Part shown: positions 7,399 to 10,615 of the stretch, in pieces
Numbering within the stretch: the stretch's first letter is position 1
Layout of the letters: the number at the start of each line of letters is the position of its first letter
DNA from: Nitrospinaceae bacterium
GTDB taxonomy: Bacteria > Nitrospinota > Nitrospinia > Nitrospinales > VA-1
Length of the DNA: 10,615 nt
NCBI GenBank assembly: GCA_012961055.1
Contig: DUAA01000269.1
Location: 1-10,615, forward strand
Reading direction: 5' to 3'
Notes under the pieces: generated by a model
The model's input: only the letters and a program-made list of their open reading frames with translations
Database searches by the model: none
What the model was told of the DNA's origin: nothing
Program-made: the position numbers and the translations under genes

Positions 7399-8151
7399 TT
7401 AGGGCATGAGTGCGCCGTTATTGATGTCGAGAGTTTGCCCGGTAATGGACGTCTGCTCTGGCGAAATCAAATAAGCAACAAATTGGGCGATTTCTTCGGG
7501 TTTAGACATCTTGCCCAATGGAACCGGTTTCATTGCTTCTGTGTAGGCTTCCTCTTTGGACACGTTTAAGGCATCGGCAAAACCCTGTAACCCTTCCTGA
7601 GCCATATCGGTATTGACCCAACCGGGACATAAAGCATTCACTAAAATTCTTTCGTTGCTGAGCTCTGCAGCCAGGGACCGAGTAAGGCCCAGTAAGCCTG
7701 CTTTGGATGCGCAATAACCGGAGTAACCTGGAACCCCTAATCTTGCCAGAATGGATGAGATGATAATTATTTTTTTAAACGGTGCGGAATTTTTCTTAAG
7801 AAAAGGAAGGCATTCCTGAATGGTTTGATAGGTTCCAGTCAGATTGGTATCCATTATTTCTTTCCAGCGATCCTGTTCTCCATATTGGTTCTCGCCGCCA
7901 ATACCCGCGTTAGCAATGAGACCATAAAGAGAGGAAACATTTTTCAGGGCCTGGCGAATTTCATCAGGTTTTCTGATATCGCAAGTTTGGCATTGGTGTT
8001 GGTCGGAATTTTTTAAGAGTTTTTTGGTGGTTTCCAGACTTTCTAAATTGCGACCTAATAAGAAGAGGGAAAAATCCTGTTCTGCCAAGGCTTGCGCAAT
8101 ACACCTGCCAATTCCGGAGCCTGCTCCAGTTACAACAACGTAGGCTGTCAT
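7399..8151 (-). CDS. SDR-family NAD(P)-dependent oxidoreductase
   Basis: A classical short-chain dehydrogenase/reductase of 250 residues. The nucleotide-binding motif TGAGSGIG is at 8-15, with Arg34 after the second strand (LLGRN), which suggests NADP(H) preference. Asp58 (CDI), NAG at 81-83, and a full catalytic set follow: Asn103 (DTNLTG), Ser133 (ISS), Tyr146 and Lys150 (YCASK). The CPGWVNTDM segment (175-183) and the end SITGQTLDINNGALMP (235-250) are typical of FabG-like enzymes. The substrate cannot be told from sequence. The ATG directly abuts the stop of the upstream SirB1-family gene with no gap, and a GAGGA ribosome site lies within that gene's end, so the two are co-transcribed and probably coupled. 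Confidence 0.9.
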   Translation of the reverse strand: MTAYVVVTGAGSGIGRCIAQALAEQDFSLFLLGRNLESLETTKKLLKNSDQHQCQTCDIRKPDEIRQALKNVSSLYGLIANAGIGGENQYGEQDRWKEIMDTNLTGTYQTIQECLPFLKKNSAPFKKIIIISSILARLGVPGYSGYCASKAGLLGLTRSLAAELSNERILVNALCPGWVNTDMAQEGLQGFADALNVSKEEAYTEAMKPVPLGKMSKPEEIAQFVAYLISPEQTSITGQTLDINNGALMP

Positions 8152-9036
8152 TTATTTTCCTCGGGTTTTTTCTGATAGGGGGGAAGGGTTCAACAGAATC
8201 TTGATATAACTTAATAAAGCATCAGCTTTTTTAAGTTCATTAGTACTTTTATAAACTTGGACCAGGTTATTTATCATCCGTACCAGAGTTTCCCGGTTCG
8301 TGGATTGGGACAGGAAATGTTCCTCAAAAGTCTGGCCGAATTGTTCAACAATTTTAATGCAGTCCGCGCGAGTCAGGGGGCGCCCCTGATGAAAAGGATC
8401 AAAATAAATACCACCCTGCGGAAGATTATATTTTGCAATATAATGGCCCGGTAGGCCCACACCAACGATAGGCAAATCCAGTCGGCCTGCAACCAAAACG
8501 CATAGAGCTGAAAGGGTAATAGGTAAACCGGTTTTATATTCCAGAACTTTATTAAGATAGCTGTTGTCAGGGTTCATATAATCATTATGATTCCCCTTAA
8601 AATTTTCCTGTTGGAAAAGCAATTTTGTTAACGCGACAATAATTTGAGTGGGGTCGGCATTCGGGGCTAAATTCTGCTCAAGCCGATGTGCCAATGAATC
8701 CAGGCTCTCTTTACAGGCTTGCGGGTCAGAGTCGGGATAACCAAACTCCAGGATTAAGAGCATTCCCTTTTCTAGATCAACATCATGGCTGAGTCCTTTT
8801 TGAGACAATTGGCGAAATTTTGTCCCAAGTTTTATAGGGAATATTGAGTTGATTACTTGCTGGGCTTGAATACGCAGAGGAATATCCTCACTGCGGACAG
8901 CCATTTCCAGAAAGGGTAGGGCATCTTCTCCCAGTTCGACCAACAGGGCTTGAACCTTCTGCCGGACAAACTCGTCACGGTCGGTCAATAATTGGATCAA
9001 CTGTGAAATTTGGCCGAGGGCCTTTTTATCGCTCAT
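8152..9036 (-). CDS. SirB1-family protein (HEAT-like, transglutaminase-like core, TPR)
   Basis: A soluble 294-residue protein. Residues about 10-65 form HEAT-like helices (DEFVRQKVQALLVELG, ALPFLEMAV). The middle is the transglutaminase-like core 2 domain of the SirB1/YchA family: MNPDNSYLNKVLEYKTGLPI (154-173) with TLS following, GVGLPGHYI (192-200) and YFDPFHQGRPLT (211-222). The C-terminus (about 247-285) looks like one TPR: ETLVRMINNLVQVYKS, then ADALLSYIKILLNP. The biochemical activity of the family is not settled. An in-frame ATG eight codons upstream (9060) lies inside the loop of a terminator hairpin, so I choose the ATG at 9036. That start has no Shine-Dalgarno sequence and sits 5 nt after the terminator T-tract. 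It is followed without a gap by the SDR gene. Confidence 0.85.
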   Translation of the reverse strand: MSDKKALGQISQLIQLLTDRDEFVRQKVQALLVELGEDALPFLEMAVRSEDIPLRIQAQQVINSIFPIKLGTKFRQLSQKGLSHDVDLEKGMLLILEFGYPDSDPQACKESLDSLAHRLEQNLAPNADPTQIIVALTKLLFQQENFKGNHNDYMNPDNSYLNKVLEYKTGLPITLSALCVLVAGRLDLPIVGVGLPGHYIAKYNLPQGGIYFDPFHQGRPLTRADCIKIVEQFGQTFEEHFLSQSTNRETLVRMINNLVQVYKSTNELKKADALLSYIKILLNPSPLSEKTRGK

Positions 9037-9041
9037 GGTAT

Positions 9042-9074
9042 AAAAAAACAAAGCGGGCATTTCTGCCCGCTTTG
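9042..9074 (-). terminator. Intrinsic terminator after the peroxiredoxin gene
   Basis: On the minus strand, 11 perfect base pairs (9049-9059 with 9064-9074, GC-rich AAAGCGGGCA core), a 4-nt loop and then seven T (9042-9048). It lies 15 nt after the peroxiredoxin stop and should end that transcript, yet its T-tract is just 5 nt before the next start codon. Confidence 0.9.
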
Positions 9075-9089
9075 CCTGGAAAAAACCGA

Positions 9090-9725
9090 CTAAAGGTTAG
9101 GCTGCGGCGTGGTACGCAAATAAGGTTTAATCACTTTGTGCCCCTTGGGAAACTTTGCGGGAATATCTTCCGTCTTAATTGCGGGGACGACCACACAATC
9201 ATCGCCATGTTTCCAATCAACGGGGGTGGCTACTTGGTAATTAGCGGTGAGCTGCAGTGAATCAATAACACGAAGAATCTCAGCAAAGTTTCTACCCGTT
9301 GATGCAGGATAGGTGAGTGTTAGTTTGACCGTTTTGTCCGGTGCAATGATAAAAACAGACCGCACTGTCAAGTTGTTCAATGCATTGGGATGAATCATGT
9401 CATACATTTCAGCGATTTTCTTATCAGAATCGGCAATGATGGGGAAACCCACCGCACAATTCTGTGTTTCGTTAATATCTTTGACCCACCCTTTATGTGA
9501 TTCCACGTCGTCTACGCTTAAGGCAAGAACCTTGACGTTGCGTTTTTCAAACTCACCTGTCAAGTTGGCTACCCGGCCCAACTCTGTTGTGCAAACCGGG
9601 GTATAATCTTTGGGGTGAGAAAATAAGACGGCCCAGGAATCGCCCAGATATTTATGAAACTCAATGGTTCCTTCTGTAGTTTCTGCCGTAAAATCCGGCG
9701 CAGTATCTCCTAATCTGATAGCCAT
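9090..9725 (-). CDS. Peroxiredoxin (Prx6 / 1-Cys type)
   Basis: A thiol peroxidase that reduces hydrogen peroxide, organic peroxides or peroxynitrite in the cytoplasm. The thioredoxin-like domain begins MAIRLGDTAPDFTAETTEG. The peroxidatic site is HPKDYTPVCTTE (37-48) with Cys45, Thr42 and Pro38, and the partner Arg122 is in TVRSVFII. The long C-terminal part with TPVDWKHGDD (167-176) and a final KVIKPYLRTTP is typical of the Prx6 group, whose usual length (about 210-220) matches these 211 residues. Cys90 and Cys177 are also present and could resolve the oxidised Cys45. The frame extends five codons upstream to an ATG at 9740, but AAGGAAG at 9731-9737 is ideally placed for the ATG at 9725. 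It is followed by a strong terminator and preceded by a palindrome-rich spacer. Confidence 0.94.
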   Translation of the reverse strand: MAIRLGDTAPDFTAETTEGTIEFHKYLGDSWAVLFSHPKDYTPVCTTELGRVANLTGEFEKRNVKVLALSVDDVESHKGWVKDINETQNCAVGFPIIADSDKKIAEMYDMIHPNALNNLTVRSVFIIAPDKTVKLTLTYPASTGRNFAEILRVIDSLQLTANYQVATPVDWKHGDDCVVVPAIKTEDIPAKFPKGHKVIKPYLRTTPQPNL

Positions 9726-9730
9726 ATTTG

Positions 9731-9737
9731 CTTCCTT
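9731..9737 (-). promoter_or_regulatory. Ribosome binding site deciding the peroxiredoxin start
   Basis: AAGGAAG on the minus strand, with AGGA 7 nt before the ATG at 9725. It overlaps the in-frame ATG at 9740, which therefore is unlikely to be the start. Confidence 0.75.
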
Positions 9738-9789
9738 CATAAAAAGGTTGTAATTGATTTAAGTACTTTTGTTTATACTGTTTAAACAC

Positions 9790-9803
9790 CCCTATAAATA
9801 GGG
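9790..9803. repeat. 14-bp palindrome CCCTAT-AA-ATAGGG
   Basis: Perfect inverted repeat with 6-bp arms and a 2-nt centre, 65 nt upstream of the peroxiredoxin start. It is a possible operator or part of a promoter; the regulator is unknown. An 8-bp palindrome GTTTAAAC (9780-9787) lies next to it. Confidence 0.5.
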
Positions 9804-9848
9804 AGCGCAAAATTGTTCTTAATTCTTATAGTTAGATATATGGGAACT

Positions 9849-9862
9849 GGTAAAATTATACC
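9849..9862. repeat. 14-bp near-palindrome GGTAAAATTATACC
   Basis: Six of seven symmetric pairs match. It is flanked by a wider ATATGG (9838-9843) and CCATAT (9861-9866) inverted pair. It could be an operator in the divergent spacer between the peroxiredoxin and the membrane-protein gene, or chance in AT-rich DNA. Confidence 0.3.
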
Positions 9863-9909
9863 ATATCTATTTAGCTTGGGAAAATGATCCAAAGCTATGC
9901 GGATAATCA

Positions 9910-9923
9910 CCCTGACTTCAGGG
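9910..9923. repeat. 14-bp palindrome CCCTGA-CT-TCAGGG
   Basis: Perfect inverted repeat with 6-bp arms and a 2-nt centre, the same outer CCCT...AGGG geometry as the site at 9790-9803, exactly 120 bp away and about 95 nt before the membrane-protein start. No T-tract follows on either strand, so it is not an intrinsic terminator. Confidence 0.5.
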
Positions 9924-10018
9924 CGTTCTGAATAAACTCAATTGTCTACACGGTTATAGGATGATTCTTGGTAGTAGAAGATGCGAAGGTTTTTTGACCC
10001 TGTCTTTAAAGAGGTTCT

Positions 10019-10348
10019 GTGGCTAAGTATAATCTTGAAGAAACAAAAATACTCTTGCGACAGATCTGGGCCTTTATGCTGATGGCCCTCTACGGCATCG
10101 GTATCTTTCAGGAACGTTGGATTAGCCAACAAGCTGAGGCGGTCCAATCGGTGGAATCCATTCTCCCTGATGTGGCCAAGGTGTTTTTTTTTGGACTGAT
10201 CTTTGTTTCATTCCTGATCGATATTGTAGAAATGCGGGAGGATAGAAATAAGGCCTACCAGTTTTTGTTCTTGTCATTAATAGCAGGCGGCCTCTCCGCA
10301 ACGATCAGTGCTGCGCAATATCATGTGTTGGCAGGGGTACTGGGTTGA
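10019..10348 (+). CDS. Small three-helix membrane protein, unknown function
   Basis: A 109-residue protein that I do not recognise. It starts with a short charged N-terminus, then hydrophobic helices near 14-31 (IWAFMLMALYGIGIF), 52-70 (VAKVFFFGLIFVSFLIDIV) and 80-108. The loop between the first two is acidic and Gln-rich (QERWISQQAEAVQSVE), and the second loop carries EMREDRNK. The start is GTG, preceded by AAAGAGGT with GAGG 4 nt upstream; no ATG precedes it in frame nearby. It is divergent from the peroxiredoxin gene across a 293-bp spacer, and no partner gene follows on the plus strand before the tRNA. Good start signals and consistent hydrophobic periodicity support a real gene. Confidence 0.7.
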   Translation: MAKYNLEETKILLRQIWAFMLMALYGIGIFQERWISQQAEAVQSVESILPDVAKVFFFGLIFVSFLIDIVEMREDRNKAYQFLFLSLIAGGLSATISAAQYHVLAGVLG

Positions 10349-10545
10349 CTGTTAGCCGTACTTGGCAAGAAGGGGCAAGAAACTCATTAAGCTAAGATAA
10401 GTTTAGTTGTTGACGTGAATTTAATCTGAATTTTTGTGCCCTGAAAGGATGGAAATGTGACGGGTTCACTGCTTTGGGTAGTAAGGGTAAGCTAACCTTG
10501 CGAGATAGAGGGGGATTGAGTACAATACGGCAGGTTTTTAGGGCA

Positions 10546-10551
10546 TATAAA
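10546..10551 (+). promoter_or_regulatory. Possible -10 element for the tRNA gene
   Basis: TATAAA, about 15 nt before the mature tRNA 5' end. I see no good -35 at the usual distance; TTGAGT at 10516-10521 is too far (24 nt). The 218-bp spacer after the membrane-protein gene holds nothing else I can support. Confidence 0.3.
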
Positions 10552-10566
10552 AAATAAAATTAGCGT

Positions 10567-10615
10567 GGGCCGTTAGCTCAATTGGTAGAGCAACTGACTC
10601 TTAATCAGTAGGTCC
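10567..10615 (+). tRNA. tRNA-Lys (anticodon CTT), 5' part, cut by window edge
   Basis: The acceptor 5' strand GGGCCGT is followed by TA, the D arm GCTC...GAGC (10576-10591) with GG in the loop, and a five-pair anticodon stem ACTGA/TCAGT. The seven-base loop CTCTTAA has anticodon CTT at 10600-10602. The variable loop begins at 10610. The T arm and 3' acceptor strand lie beyond the window. The CTT anticodon reads AAG lysine codons. Confidence 0.95.

Noticed and set aside
9037..9060. Eight-codon extension of the SirB1-family protein
   Set aside because: It begins in the loop of a terminator hairpin and runs through its T-tract; residues PALFFYT are coded by the terminator itself.
9726..9740. 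Five-codon extension of the peroxiredoxin
   Set aside because: The upstream ATG overlaps the ribosome site that serves the ATG at 9725, and the family starts at MAIRLGDTAPDF.
9741..9830. Sigma-70 promoter for the peroxiredoxin gene
   Set aside because: TTGCGC and TATAAA-like boxes exist on the minus strand, but no pair has acceptable match and spacing.
9938..10147. 69-codon open frame on the minus strand
   Set aside because: It is antisense to the small membrane protein gene, which has better start signals and hydrophobic periodicity.
10485..10501. Hairpin AAGGGTAAGCTAACCTT as a terminator after the small membrane protein
   Set aside because: The stem is short with a mismatch and a bulge, and no T-tract follows.

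Overview
The window comes from a Gram-negative bacterial chromosome of low-to-middling GC content. No gene fixes the taxon. The set is mostly housekeeping: histidine biosynthesis, peptidoglycan recycling, a thiol peroxidase, a dTDP-sugar epimerase and a GldA/GldF/GldG-type ABC system. That mix, including the Gld-type operon outside Bacteroidota, fits a Nitrospinota- or Desulfobacterota-like lineage, but this is a guess from gene content. I see no phage genes, insertion sequence, CRISPR array or toxin-antitoxin pair.

Layout, left to right. (1) 1-3499, minus strand: a tightly coupled operon read right to left: ABC ATPase (GldA-like), ABC-2 permease (GldF-like), auxiliary subunit (GldG-like), then a DUF4340 protein cut by the window edge. 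Two of the junctions are ATGA overlaps and the third gap is 4 nt. (2) 3500-3888: a 389-bp gap that holds a decayed 5' fragment of a SpsF-type cytidylyltransferase gene on the minus strand. (3) 3889-4827, plus strand: LD-carboxypeptidase. It converges with hisF with a 1-nt gap. (4) 4829-6383, minus strand: hisA then hisF, overlapping by 11 nt. HisF carries an unusual internal insertion of about 26 residues. (5) 6633-7160, plus strand: an orphan RmlC-type epimerase with a TTG start. (6) 7399-9725, minus strand: peroxiredoxin, a strong intrinsic terminator, then a SirB1-family protein and an SDR oxidoreductase with no spacing between them. (7) 9726-10018: a divergent spacer containing several short palindromes. 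(8) 10019-10348, plus strand: a small three-helix membrane protein of unknown function. (9) 10567-10615: the 5' two-thirds of a tRNA-Lys(CTT), cut by the window edge.

Functional links: the first operon probably makes one membrane complex, with the ATPase driving the permease and the GldG and DUF4340 proteins as large membrane-anchored accessory subunits. HisA and HisF catalyse successive histidine-pathway steps (HisF needs HisH, which is not here). RmlC and the SpsF remnant both belong to activated-sugar and surface-glycan chemistry, but no surrounding polysaccharide cluster remains.

The observations most worth checking are the SpsF remnant, the HisF insertion, the terminator lying directly on the start of the SirB1-family gene, and the paired CCCT/AGGG palindromes beside the peroxiredoxin gene. 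I did not find a clearly new multi-gene system.
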